Origin: Streptomyces olivochromogenes | Lineage (GTDB): Bacteria; Actinomycetota; Actinomycetes; Streptomycetales; Streptomycetaceae | Assembly: GCF_001514115.1 (NCBI RefSeq) | Contig: NZ_KQ948490.1 | Span: 1 to 59,067 of the forward strand | Direction of reading: 5' to 3' | DNA: 59,067 nt | Shown here: one piece after another, positions 1-8,156 of the stretch | Numbering within the stretch: the stretch's first letter is position 1 | Layout of the letters: each line of letters opens with the position of its first letter | The notes under the pieces: generated by a model | Databases searched by the model: none | What the model was told of the DNA's origin: nothing | The model's input: only the letters and a program-made list of their open reading frames with translations | Program-made: the position numbers and the translations under genes

Positions 1-646
1 CTCATTCACGGCGCCCGGGCGCAGGGGCGAGCCGACCGGCGAGCGAAACAGAATCACCAGAAGGTAGTTCGCTGTCTGCTGCGGCCGCACATGCCTGACG
101 TTCGCCGACGCTCGGGTGCAGTTCTGCCGACGGATCACGTGCAGGTGAGCCGCCGCGACTGAACAGCCCAGGCTCCTGTTATCGGCCAAGAGGTGCAGGT
201 CACTGCGGCGTGGGCCCGCTGCCTCGCTTCGGCGTAGCGCCGCCCTGGCCGGCAACAGAATGATCAGCCTGTCACGAGCCGAAGAGCATGCCCGGAACAG
301 CGCCACGACTTCCTCGTCCGAGGCCCGGTCAACTGCATTCTCAGGGTCGTGAAGTCGGTGCATCGCCCGGAGCCGGTACCTCAACGTGGCGTCCTCGCCC
401 GGCACTTCGATGGGCAGGTCCCGTGACTCAGCCAGCTCGTAGATCACTCCCAGGACCCATCGGGGCACCTCTCCGCCAGCCACCATCCAACCCGAACCGC
501 GCGCTTCTCAGGAACCGGTCGGCTCCGACCACCACCTCCAACTCATCGTCCAGCACGGTCCAGTACCGCTCCCCGGACGGCGCCTCTACCGGATACGCAC
601 GTATACCTCGCTCCTCGCATCGCAACGAAGAGCCACACCACCGCAC
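1..646 (-). pseudogene. Decayed tyrosine recombinase (site-specific integrase), runs off the left edge
   Basis: On the minus strand the reading from 646 gives an integrase-like N-terminus with YWTVLDDELEVV and FLRSARFGLD, the usual start of Streptomyces core-binding domains. It then hits a stop at 428. A second minus-strand frame, open from about 500 to base 1, carries DRASDEEVVALFRAC and ALRRSEAAGPRRSDLHLL. This resembles the first catalytic-domain box, with its conserved arginine in LRRSEA. The two frames belong to one ancestral protein split by a frameshift and small deletion around 455-510. No C-terminal catalytic tyrosine is in the window because the gene continues off the edge. I infer a dead remnant of an integrated element; family membership is recognised by motif, not by search. 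Confidence 0.72.
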
Positions 647-699
647 CCCTGGAGAACCGATGCACGACGACGCTCATCCTCCCCCTGCACAACGTCCCA

Positions 700-890
700 C
701 TACAGAAGAAGGACACCGAGAGAACTCCTGAAACGGGTAGGTCACGAAAGGGTGTTCCGCCGACGCGATCAGGCGGCCGCCGGGCCTGAGCACGCGCCGC
801 AACTCGGACAGTGTCGACCCCAGTCCTCCAGGTAGTGCAGCACCAGCGACGTGACCACGTCGTCGAACGCACCATCGCGGTGACCACCGC
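700..890 (-). pseudogene. Fragment of a class I SAM methyltransferase
   Basis: Minus-strand translation shows FDDVVTSLVLHYLEDWG in one frame and LSELRRVLRPGGRLIASAEH followed by PFVTYP in another, joined near 820-830. Together they match the methyltransferase motif-IV to motif-V region (LRVLRPGG followed by HPF). Neither frame has a start or the glycine-rich SAM-binding motif, so this is an internal fragment with a frameshift. It lies between the decayed integrase and the copper block, consistent with a degraded insertion boundary. Confidence 0.6.
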
Positions 891-1026
891 ACCGCGGTCG
901 CCGTCGGTCCTCGGGTGACGCGCGCCACACATCTCCTCCGGAACCCGGCCCGTGGCCGATCCGACTACTGAACCGGTACGGCGCGATCCGACCGACGCCG
1001 TCCGACGTGACCTGGAGACACGGTTG

Positions 1027-1281
1027 ATGGACGAGTCCCGGCAATCCTCCCTGACCGGCGCGGGTACGGCCCTGCGGAAAGCGGCGCCCCCGCCCGCGCT
1101 CTGCGGCTTCCTCCTGCTGCTGGCCCTGATCTTCACGGTGTCCTACGCCGTGGGTACCGGCGCCGGTCCTGTCGCACCCGGCATGCACGGCAGCGGCACG
1201 AGCCGTGACGGCGGCAACGGTGGCGGAGGCGGAGACGGAGGCGTGGACGACATGGGCACCATGCAGGGGGGACACGGCTGA
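1027..1281 (+). CDS. Small Met/His/Gly-rich membrane protein upstream of CopA
   Basis: An 84-residue protein with one hydrophobic segment (about residues 26-45, CGFLLLLALIFTVSYAVG). A Gly/Met/His tail follows, containing MHG, DDMGTM and a terminal GGHG. I chose ATG 1027 because GGAG lies 9 bases upstream; an in-frame GTG at 952 is also open but has no ribosome site. The stop overlaps the ATG of the copper ATPase (ATGA), so translation is coupled. Met and His side chains suit copper binding on the outer face, so a role as accessory to copper export is an inference. I do not recognise a named family. Confidence 0.7.
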   Translation: MDESRQSSLTGAGTALRKAAPPPALCGFLLLLALIFTVSYAVGTGAGPVAPGMHGSGTSRDGGNGGGGGDGGVDDMGTMQGGHG

Positions 1282-3539
1282 TGAGAGCCGAACCGGTGAG
1301 CACCCTGGTGACGACCGATCTGACCGTCGGCGGCATGACCTGCGCCGCGTGCGTGAACCGTGTCGAGAAGAAGCTCGGCAAGCTCGACGGAGTGACGGCG
1401 ACCGTGAACCTGGCCACCGGGCGGGCTCGCGTGAGCCATCCGGCGGAGGTCGACGTCGGACAACTCGTGGCGACGGTCGAGAAGGCCGGCTACACGGCAG
1501 CGCTCCCCGAGCCGCCCAAGAAGCAGCAGCCGCGTGAGGGCGGGCGGGAGACCGAGGAAGCGCGGCAGGAGCGCGACCGGCTGCTGGTCACCGCGATGCT
1601 CGCGATGCCGGTGCTCGTGCTCTCGATGGTGCCCGCGCTGCAGTTCCGCCACTGGCAGTGGCTGTGTTTCATGCTGGCCGCGCCGGTCGCGGTATGGGGC
1701 GCCTGGCCCTTCCACGTGCGGGCGGTACGAGGGCTGCGGCACTCGGCGGCGACCATGGACACGCTGGTGTCGCTGGGCGTGGTGGCGTCCTTCGCATGGT
1801 CGGCGTACGCGCTCTTCCTCGGGGGCGCCGGTGATCCCGGGATGCGGATGCCGTTCAGCCTCGTTCCCGCCGCCTCGGACGGCGTCGCGCACATCTATCT
1901 CGAAGCCGCCGTCGGCGTACCGCTGTTCGTACTGGCAGGACGGTTCCTGGAGGCGCGGGCCCGACGCGGTACCGGGGCTGCGCTGCGATCACTGGCCGAA
2001 CTCGCCGCCAAGGAGGTCTCGGTACGGGACGGCGATTGCGAACGGCTCGTTCCCATCGAGGAGTTGGAGGAGGGTCAGGTCTTCGTCGTACGGCCGGGCG
2101 AGCGGGTCGCCACCGACGGACAGGTGGTGGAGGGCAGTTCGGCCGTGGACCTCTCCCTGGTCACCGGCGAGAGCGAGCCGGCCGAGGTCGGGCCGGGCTC
2201 GGCCGTGGTCGGCGGGGCCGTCAACGCCGGTGGGCTGCTGCTCGTACGGGCCACGGCCGTCGGTGCCGACACTCAGCTCGCCCGCATCACCCGTCTGGTC
2301 ACCGAGGCGCAGGCGGGCAAGGCGCGCGCCCAACGGCTGGCCGACTCGGTGGCCGGTGTCTTCGTGCCCGTGGTGCTGGCGCTGGCCGTCACCGCGCTCG
2401 GGTTCTGGCTGGGCGCCGGGGCCGATCCACAGGCGGCGATCACCGCGTGCGTGGCCGTCCTGGTCGTGGCGTGCCCGTGCGCGCTGGGCCTCGCGACGCC
2501 GACCGCGCTGATGGCCGCGACCGGCCGCGGTGCCCAGTTGGGTGTCCTCGTCACCGGCCCGCAGGCGCTGGAGGGGCTTCAGCACCTCGACGCCGTCGTC
2601 CTCGACAAGACCGGCACGCTCACCACCGGCCACATGAGCGTCGCCCGGGTCACCGCCGTACCGGACGGGCTCGGCCGCGACGCGGTACTGCGGCTGGCGG
2701 GGGGAGTCGAGCAGGGCTCGGAACACCCGCTCGGCCGGGCCGTCGCCGCCTACGCCCGGCGGGAGTTGCGCGAGCAGCGGTTGCCGGACGTGAGCGGGTT
2801 CAGTGCCCTGCCGGGGCGGGGAGTGCGCGGCCGGGTCGAGGGACGGCTGGTCGAAGTCCTCACTCCGGACGGCGAGTTGCCCGTCGCGCTCGCGGCTGCC
2901 CTGCCGGTGGCGGAGGCCGCCGCGCACACGCCTGTACTGGTCCGTGTGGACGGGGTGGCCGAGGCGCTGATCGAGGTCGGGGACGTCGTACGCCCCGGAA
3001 GCTACCGGGCCGTCGACCGGCTGCGGCGGCTCGGCGTGCGGCCCGTGCTCGCCACCGGCGACCGCGAGGCGCCCGCCCTGGCCGTTGCCGCGGACCTGGG
3101 CATCGACGAGGTGCACGCCCGCTGCACGCCCGAGGACAAGGCCGAGCTCGTACGGGAGTTGCAGGAGCAGGGCTACCGGGTCGCGGTGATCGGCGACGGC
3201 GTGAACGACGCCGCCGCGCTGGCCGGCGCCGACCTCGGGATCGCCATGGGCACCGGCACCGACGTGGCCATCGGGGCCGCCGACGTGACCCTCGTACGCG
3301 GCGACATCGAGGCCCTCGCGGACGCAGTCCTGCTGGCCCGGCGCACCCTGGGCACCATCCGCGTCAACCTCGTCTGGGCCTTCGGCTACAACGTCGTGAC
3401 CGTGCCGCTCGCCCTGGTCGGCCTGCTCAACCCCATGCTCGCGGCCGCGGCCATGTCCGCCAGCTCGGTGCTGGTGGTCGGCAACAGCCTGCGGTTGCGC
3501 GGCCGGCAGCCCTCACCCGCCCGGAGGCGTACCCGATGA
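1281..3539 (+). CDS. copA: Copper-translocating P1B-type ATPase
   Basis: A 752-residue heavy-metal P-type ATPase that pumps Cu(I) across the membrane using ATP. It has an N-terminal HMA domain with GGMTCAACV (Cys21, Cys24) and the membrane CPC metal site in ACPCALGLATPTAL (Cys398, Cys400). The phosphorylation loop DKTGTLT has Asp442. An SEHPLG nucleotide-binding motif and GDGVNDAAAL near residue 638 are also present. CPC plus the CAAC HMA motif are typical of copper rather than Zn/Cd pumps. Both ends overlap neighbours (ATGA at 1281 and at 3536-3539), so it is the centre of a coupled operon with the small Met/His protein and a PCuAC-like protein. The length is normal and no key residue is missing. 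Confidence 0.96.
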   Translation: MRAEPVSTLVTTDLTVGGMTCAACVNRVEKKLGKLDGVTATVNLATGRARVSHPAEVDVGQLVATVEKAGYTAALPEPPKKQQPREGGRETEEARQERDRLLVTAMLAMPVLVLSMVPALQFRHWQWLCFMLAAPVAVWGAWPFHVRAVRGLRHSAATMDTLVSLGVVASFAWSAYALFLGGAGDPGMRMPFSLVPAASDGVAHIYLEAAVGVPLFVLAGRFLEARARRGTGAALRSLAELAAKEVSVRDGDCERLVPIEELEEGQVFVVRPGERVATDGQVVEGSSAVDLSLVTGESEPAEVGPGSAVVGGAVNAGGLLLVRATAVGADTQLARITRLVTEAQAGKARAQRLADSVAGVFVPVVLALAVTALGFWLGAGADPQAAITACVAVLVVACPCALGLATPTALMAATGRGAQLGVLVTGPQALEGLQHLDAVVLDKTGTLTTGHMSVARVTAVPDGLGRDAVLRLAGGVEQGSEHPLGRAVAAYARRELREQRLPDVSGFSALPGRGVRGRVEGRLVEVLTPDGELPVALAAALPVAEAAAHTPVLVRVDGVAEALIEVGDVVRPGSYRAVDRLRRLGVRPVLATGDREAPALAVAADLGIDEVHARCTPEDKAELVRELQEQGYRVAVIGDGVNDAAALAGADLGIAMGTGTDVAIGAADVTLVRGDIEALADAVLLARRTLGTIRVNLVWAFGYNVVTVPLALVGLLNPMLAAAAMSASSVLVVGNSLRLRGRQPSPARRRTR

Positions 3540-4057
3540 CCGGACAACAGCTTTGGCGTCCGACACACCGTCGGCTCACCGACACCCTGCTCGCCGCGCT
3601 CGCGCCCGTCGCCGTGTGCGGCCTGGCGCTCGGCGGTCTGAGCACGTGGACCGCGTACGGCAACGCGGGCAGCCCGGCGCGCATCGCGGTCACCGGAGGC
3701 CGGGTGTACCTGCCCTACGGCGACGCCCCGGACACGGCGGCCTTCTTCCGGATCACCAACAGCGGCGGCTCGGCGGACCGGTTGCTGAAGGTGACGTCCC
3801 GCGCGGTCGACGGAGCCGGCACCTTCAGCCGCCATCGCATGACCAGCGCCCGGTCGGCCTCCGCGCAGACGGTGGCGTCGGTCGCCGTCCCGGCGGGTGG
3901 CAGCCTCGCCATGTCCCCCTACGGGCTTGATGTGACGGTCCCGGCCAAAGCGGGCTGGCAGGACGGTGATCTCGTCTCGTTCACCTTGCATTTCGCACGC
4001 GGCGGGGCTGTGAAGACCCTGGCTGTGGTGGTCCGTCCGGGCCAGGACGGCACATGA
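3536..4057 (+). CDS. PCuAC-family (DUF461) copper chaperone-like protein
   Basis: A 173-residue protein with an N-terminal membrane or signal segment (about residues 17-40). A cupredoxin-like PCuAC domain follows. Recognisable parts are ITNSGGSADRLLKV, the histidine/methionine element HRM, and VPAGGSLAMSPYGLDV near the end of the domain. Family members bind Cu(I) outside the membrane and pass it to cuproproteins. ATG 3536 overlaps the copA stop codon. The second metal-binding H-x-M of classical PCuAC is not obvious, so metal coordination may differ. A second member of the family lies at 5846 on the other strand. Confidence 0.82.
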   Translation: MTGQQLWRPTHRRLTDTLLAALAPVAVCGLALGGLSTWTAYGNAGSPARIAVTGGRVYLPYGDAPDTAAFFRITNSGGSADRLLKVTSRAVDGAGTFSRHRMTSARSASAQTVASVAVPAGGSLAMSPYGLDVTVPAKAGWQDGDLVSFTLHFARGGAVKTLAVVVRPGQDGT

Positions 4058-4207
4058 CTCCTCACCCTTAGAGGTCGGCCCGACCGCCCGCCGAGTTCCG
4101 GTGGGGCGCTGTGTCCTGTATCACTCTCTTCAGGGTGAGTGGCGGGTCCGGGTGCTGTGCGTACCCACCCGTGACGAGCGAAGCCCGGATGCGAGGATGA
4201 GGCCGTC

Positions 4208-4894
4208 ATGACTGCTGGGTGGGGTGCGCGCACGGTGCGGGCCGCGGTGTTCGCGGCCGTCTGCGTGCTGCTCGCCGCCCTCGGTCACGTACTGATGTCG
4301 GGCTCCACCGTGCCCTGGTGGACGATGGCCGCCGGGTTCGCCGCCACGACCGGCGTCGGCTGGTGTCTGGCGGGCCGTGAGCGCGGGCTCGCGCTGGTGG
4401 TGCCCGCCGCGGTCGTCGCGCAGGGGGCGCTCCACTCGGCCTTCTCGCTGGCGCAGTCGGCGGCATCGGGCGCCGGCACGGGCTCCGTCGCGCACGCCAT
4501 GAGTGGGATGTCCATGGGCTCCACGTCCATGGACGCGATGGACATGGGCTCCATGGGGCCCGTGTCCACAGGGAGTTCAGAGCACGCCGAGCACCTCGGC
4601 CAGCTGGCTCACGGCGTGGGCGGCACGTCGTCGTTCGGCATGCTCGCCGCCCACGCCCTGGCCGCTGTGCTGAGCGGGCTGTGGCTGGCCTACGGCGAGA
4701 GGGCCGCGTTCCGTGTGCTGCGGGCCGTCGCGGGATGGCTCGCGGCTCCGCTGCGGCTGTCGCTCGCTCTGCCCGCCCCGCCGCGCCGACCGCGCCTGCG
4801 GCCGACGCGCGAACGTTCGGAGCGGGTGCCGCGGCTGCCGCTCGCGCACACGATCATTTCTCGGGGGCCTCCGGCCGGGATCGCTGTCGCCTGA
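4208..4894 (+). CDS. Met/His-rich multi-pass membrane protein
   Basis: A 228-residue protein with four predicted hydrophobic segments. Between the third and fourth is a loop of about 50 residues that is very rich in Met, Ser and His (MSGMSMGS, MDAMDMGSMGP, SSEHAEHLGQLAH). The C-terminal 45 residues are Arg/Pro-rich and probably cytoplasmic. Met-rich loops of this kind bind Cu(I) or Ag(I) in copper transporters and resistance proteins. With the flanking copper genes, I infer copper binding or transport. It begins 150 bases after the PCuAC gene and is probably in the same transcription unit. I do not recognise an experimentally named homologue. Confidence 0.75.
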   Translation: MTAGWGARTVRAAVFAAVCVLLAALGHVLMSGSTVPWWTMAAGFAATTGVGWCLAGRERGLALVVPAAVVAQGALHSAFSLAQSAASGAGTGSVAHAMSGMSMGSTSMDAMDMGSMGPVSTGSSEHAEHLGQLAHGVGGTSSFGMLAAHALAAVLSGLWLAYGERAAFRVLRAVAGWLAAPLRLSLALPAPPRRPRLRPTRERSERVPRLPLAHTIISRGPPAGIAVA

Positions 4895-5111
4895 GACAGC
4901 TGGTTTCCCGAAGCCGTCCCCATGGGCGCCGCGTCGTCGGCGCCAGGGCTTCGGGCACGGGCCGTTCACGTCGTACGGCCCCATCCCACCCCCGTCCCGG
5001 GACGTTTCCGCAGCGGTGAACTCACGCTCGGCGTACCGGCGCGCGCTCGCGCGTGCCGTCGCGCTGTCGTGCCGTCGTGCCGGAATCCCGGACAACCGAG
5101 AAGGACATCAG

Positions 5112-5765
5112 GTGATCACTCCTGTCTGCCCCGCTTCGCGCCCGGAGCGCGACGCGGGGCACAAGGCGGCGGATCAGCCCGGCCCGCACGAATCGCCCGA
5201 CGATCCGGCCACCGCCTGGGCCCTCGCCGCCCGCTCCGGTGACCCCGACGCCGTCGACCGATTCGTGCGGGCCCTGCATCCCGACGTCGTCCGCTACATC
5301 ACGTACCTCTCCTCCGACCGTCAGCTCGCCGATGATCTGACGCAGGACACGTTCCTGCGGGCGCTCGGCAGCCTGCACCGGTTCGAGGGGCGCTCGTCGG
5401 CGCGTACGTGGCTGCTGTCCATCGCGCGTCGCACGGTGGTCGACAGCTGGCGATACGCCGCCACGCGGCCCCGGATGGCCGACACGGACGACTGGACGAT
5501 GTGGGCCGAGCGGGCCCAGCCCAGCGGTCTGCCCGGTTTCGACGACGGTGTGGCGCTGCTCGACCTGCTGGACTCGCTGCCCCCCGAGCGCCGTGAGGCG
5601 TTCGTCCTCACCCAGCTGACGGGGCTTCCTTACGAGGAGGCCGCCGAGGCCAGCGGTTGTCCCATCGGGACGATCCGCTCGCGGGTGGCACGAGCCCGGG
5701 CGACGCTCGTCGAACTGCTCGGCGAGGCCGAGGAGCCGCGCGTTCCCGCCGCCGTCGCCGCGTGA
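5112..5765 (+). CDS. ECF-type RNA polymerase sigma factor of the copper block
   Basis: A 217-residue group IV sigma factor. Region 2 contains ADDLTQDTFLRALGSLHRF with RTWLLSIARRTVVDSWR. Region 4 contains LPPERREAFVLTQLTGLPYEEAAEASGC with the helix-turn-helix IGTIRSRVARAR (each motif kept short here). The GTG start at 5112 has AGAAGGA 6 bases upstream. It sits between Met/His-rich copper genes and a convergent PCuAC gene, with no anti-sigma gene beside it. Control of the copper genes is therefore an inference from position. A strong hairpin terminator follows at 5772-5811. Confidence 0.9.
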   Translation: MITPVCPASRPERDAGHKAADQPGPHESPDDPATAWALAARSGDPDAVDRFVRALHPDVVRYITYLSSDRQLADDLTQDTFLRALGSLHRFEGRSSARTWLLSIARRTVVDSWRYAATRPRMADTDDWTMWAERAQPSGLPGFDDGVALLDLLDSLPPERREAFVLTQLTGLPYEEAAEASGCPIGTIRSRVARARATLVELLGEAEEPRVPAAVAA

Positions 5766-5771
5766 CGAAGA

Positions 5772-5811
5772 GGGTGCCGGTGTCCACCGCGAGTGGGGGA
5801 CACCAGCACCC
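5772..5811. terminator. Bidirectional hairpin between convergent sigma and PCuAC genes
   Basis: The inverted repeat GGGTGCCGGTGTCC / GGGACACCAGCACCC has about 14 paired bases, one C-A mismatch and an 11-base loop. It sits 7 bases after the sigma factor stop and about 35 bases before the end of the convergent PCuAC gene, so it can serve both strands. No T-tract follows, as is usual for Streptomyces terminators. Confidence 0.8.
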
Positions 5812-5845
5812 TTCCCGGCATCCGGCCGGCCCTGACCGCCGAGGT

Positions 5846-6349
5846 TCACCTCACGCCTTCGGTCACGCTCGCCCGGACGGCGACCTTCCCGCTCTGACGG
5901 AACCACAAGAGGTAGGGCACCTTCTGCCCGGCTTTCAGCGCGGGGGGATCCAGGATCACGACCCCGATTCCTCCCGGCGCCATACGTACGGTGCCGCCCG
6001 CCGGAACGTCGACGGCCCACACGGGATCCGTACGCCCTGTCCCGGTGCGGCGCACGGTACGGCGCAGGATGCTGACGCCCAGTTCGGGTGAGTCCGCGTA
6101 CAGCAGCGTGTCCTTCGACCGGCCGGTGTTGCGGATCTCGAAGTACGCGGCGGTGGAGTCCGAGCCCGCGGGTGCCGCGATGATGCGCGCGTCGACGACC
6201 GTGATCCTGGGCGGCGGATCGCCTGCCGCGCCGGTCGCCGTGTACGCCACCAGAAGGGCCAGCGCGCCGCAGGAGGCGCCCAACGGCGGCGCGACGGCCC
6301 GTAAGAGGTTGGCGAACGGCGTGTTGCGCGTCGGCCGCATCGCACGCAT
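5846..6349 (-). CDS. Second PCuAC-family copper chaperone-like protein
   Basis: About 167 residues. An N-terminal hydrophobic segment (LGASCGALALLVAY) probably anchors or exports the protein. A PCuAC/DUF461 domain follows, with AAYFEIRNTGRSKDTLL and VPAGGTVRMAPGGIGVVIL. These match the same elements in the protein at 3536, so the two are paralogues. Start choice is uncertain: ATG 6349 has GAGAAG just upstream, while ATG 6367 gives 173 residues without a clear ribosome site. It converges on the sigma factor gene. Confidence 0.8.
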   Translation of the reverse strand: MRAMRPTRNTPFANLLRAVAPPLGASCGALALLVAYTATGAAGDPPPRITVVDARIIAAPAGSDSTAAYFEIRNTGRSKDTLLYADSPELGVSILRRTVRRTGTGRTDPVWAVDVPAGGTVRMAPGGIGVVILDPPALKAGQKVPYLLWFRQSGKVAVRASVTEGVR

Positions 6350-6367
6350 CAGGCTTCTCGGCTCCAT

Positions 6368-7175
6368 ACGTCAGAGGTCGGGGCGCGCTCCCTGCTGGTT
6401 CCCGGCACTCGCCGAGCTGACGCGCGAGAGCCGAGGGAAGGGGCACCGCGGGGTCGGCCGTGGGAACAGGAGGCCGCCCGGGCCGAACACCGCTGGACGG
6501 GGATCGGCAGGGCCTGGCCCCTGGGTACTGCCACCCTGCCCGTGTCGGCGGGCGGTTACGCCTGGCTGGGTTTCGGCGTGGCGGGTGCCCCCGGAGCCCT
6601 GGTGGGCCGTGCCGCGGGGCTGGTGCTGAGTGGGCCGCTCCACCTGCTGGTGGATTCGGCGGTCTCGGGGCCACGGCGGCCGGCGCACCGCGGAGGCCGC
6701 GGCGCGGCGCAGGTCCGCGGGCGCTTTCGCAGCCGCGGGTGATCACAACACGGCGCGAACGCGGGAACTCCGCGGTCCGTCGGCGCGACTACCTGTCCGT
6801 CAGGTCATCCGGGGATCGGGCACGTCGGTGCGCGACCACGCCGGTAGCCGACCGAGACCGCGGTGGCGTGTCCTCACATGTCATCCAGTGTCGCCAAGCG
6901 TCGTCAAGTGCCGCCAACGCGAGGGAAATTGGCCCGGAGAACGCGGGAACTCGAGCCCACTCGCGACCGACTACTAGTTCGACAGCGCAGCTCAACACCC
7001 GCTGACCACCGTGCGAGGTCGGCAGGTCGAAGCGCGGAACTTCGGGCGAAGGTGGTTCGGCACACGTGGAACGCAGACGTCTGCTGCAGCGATCGTGGAG
7101 TTCGAGCACCGGGGAACGGCGCTCCGGACGTCGACCGCTTCCGTGTGACCGGGCCCTCGAACTCCGGAGAACCGC
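6368..7175. other. Intergenic stretch with no secure gene
   Basis: About 800 bases separate the copper block from the isonitrile block. A plus-strand frame at roughly 6400-6742 is open and hydrophobic in its middle (GGYAWLGFGVAGAPGALVG). It lacks a convincing start and I recognise no family, so I do not call it. From 6743 to 7175 coding bias fades. The sequence probably carries the promoter of the hydroxylase gene at 7176. Confidence 0.4.
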
Positions 7176-7928
7176 ATGACACCCGAGATAGAGAACGCCT
7201 TCGCCGCAGTCAGAGCCGAGTTCGGTACGGAATCGATCACTCGGGTCGAGCAGATGCTGGAGCCGGGCGGAAGCGAACGGCATCCGCTGCAGAAGGCAGC
7301 CAAGTGGATCATGCCGGGGCTCTCTCCCACTCCCTGGCACGACCCGTACGCCTACCCGGAACTGGCCCCCGTCGTCCATGAACTGGAGGCCAGTCATCAG
7401 ACGATCAAGAAGGAGCTGAAGGCCGCATGGGCGGGACGGCGGGAGGTTTTCTCGGACTACGAGCACTATCTGAAACGCCAGGAGGACTGGCAGGCCCTCT
7501 ATCTCTTCCGTAAAGGAAGTCTCGACGAGGAGTCGGCCACCACGGCTCCCACCGCGTATCAGGTACTGAAAGACGTCGCCGTCGACACGGGCAGAATATG
7601 CCCTCTCCTGGAGTGTCATTTCTCCACCCTGTTGCCGGGCGCCGTCATCGAACCCCATTGCGACCTTTGGAACTTCAGCATCAACCTGCATCTCGCGGTG
7701 GACATCCCCGACGGGTGCAGCATCACGGTCGCCGGGGAGACGCGTTCCTGGGAAGAGGGCAAATGCCTGCTCTTCGACTACTCCTTCGAGCACGAGGCAC
7801 GCAACGCGGGCACCCGCCCACGGACCTGCCTGCTCATCGACCTCTGGCATCCGGAAACCACGGTTCCGGAGCGCCGGGCGCTGATCGCCCTCATCACCGA
7901 GATCCGTCGGCTCATGGGGGAGGAGTGA
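7176..7928 (+). CDS. Aspartyl/asparaginyl beta-hydroxylase-family Fe(II)/2OG oxygenase
   Basis: A 250-residue protein whose C-terminal half carries the family features. PLLECHFSTLLPGAVIEPHCD contains a His-x-Asp-like element (in EPHCDLWN), SINLHLAV follows, and a distal histidine lies in FDYSFEHEARN with the arginine in RTCLLIDLWHP. Members use Fe(II) and 2-oxoglutarate to hydroxylate peptide side chains, lipids or free amino acids. The gene precedes the MFS exporter of the isonitrile cluster by 228 bases, on the same strand. A tailoring role on the NRPS product is an inference. It has an ATG start with GGAG about 6 bases upstream. Confidence 0.82.
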   Translation: MTPEIENAFAAVRAEFGTESITRVEQMLEPGGSERHPLQKAAKWIMPGLSPTPWHDPYAYPELAPVVHELEASHQTIKKELKAAWAGRREVFSDYEHYLKRQEDWQALYLFRKGSLDEESATTAPTAYQVLKDVAVDTGRICPLLECHFSTLLPGAVIEPHCDLWNFSINLHLAVDIPDGCSITVAGETRSWEEGKCLLFDYSFEHEARNAGTRPRTCLLIDLWHPETTVPERRALIALITEIRRLMGEE

Positions 7929-7974
7929 CGAGGGGGTAAAGAATTCGTTTCGAGAATTCCCTGTTCTCTCCGAT

Positions 7975-7995
7975 CCGGCAGTTTCCGACTGCCGG
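7975..7995 (+). terminator. Perfect 8-bp stem hairpin after the hydroxylase gene
   Basis: CCGGCAGT, a 5-base loop and ACTGCCGG form a perfect stem-loop 47 bases after the hydroxylase stop. It may terminate that transcript or act as an attenuator before the exporter gene. No T-tract follows. Confidence 0.5.
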
Positions 7996-8156
7996 TTCCC
8001 AATGCTGCCCCGATATTCATTGAATGCGCAATGAGTGTCGAGAAGTCGCCCATTCCCAAGTCTGAATCGGGCTGCTACGGTGACGAAAAACCGTCGGTCT
8101 GCCGGAAATTCATTCCGTAGGAATTCCGAATACTGTGATCCCGAGGGGGGTGATCG

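Noticed and set aside
1989..3116. Long minus-strand open frame (375 codons) over the copper ATPase gene
   Set aside because: It is the antisense shadow of copA, with Arg/Gly-rich composition and no family signature.
6542..6742. Plus-strand hydrophobic frame GGYAWLGFGVAGAPG
   Set aside because: No ribosome site, no recognisable family and no clear codon bias, so it is mentioned only as a possible remnant.
5022..6746. 574-codon minus-strand open frame spanning the sigma factor and PCuAC genes
   Set aside because: It runs across two recognised genes in another frame and has poor codon bias; it is an artefact of high GC.
7939..7965. Pair of GAATTC palindromes downstream of the hydroxylase gene
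   Set aside because: They are short restriction-like palindromes with no additional symmetry; no functional claim is supported.
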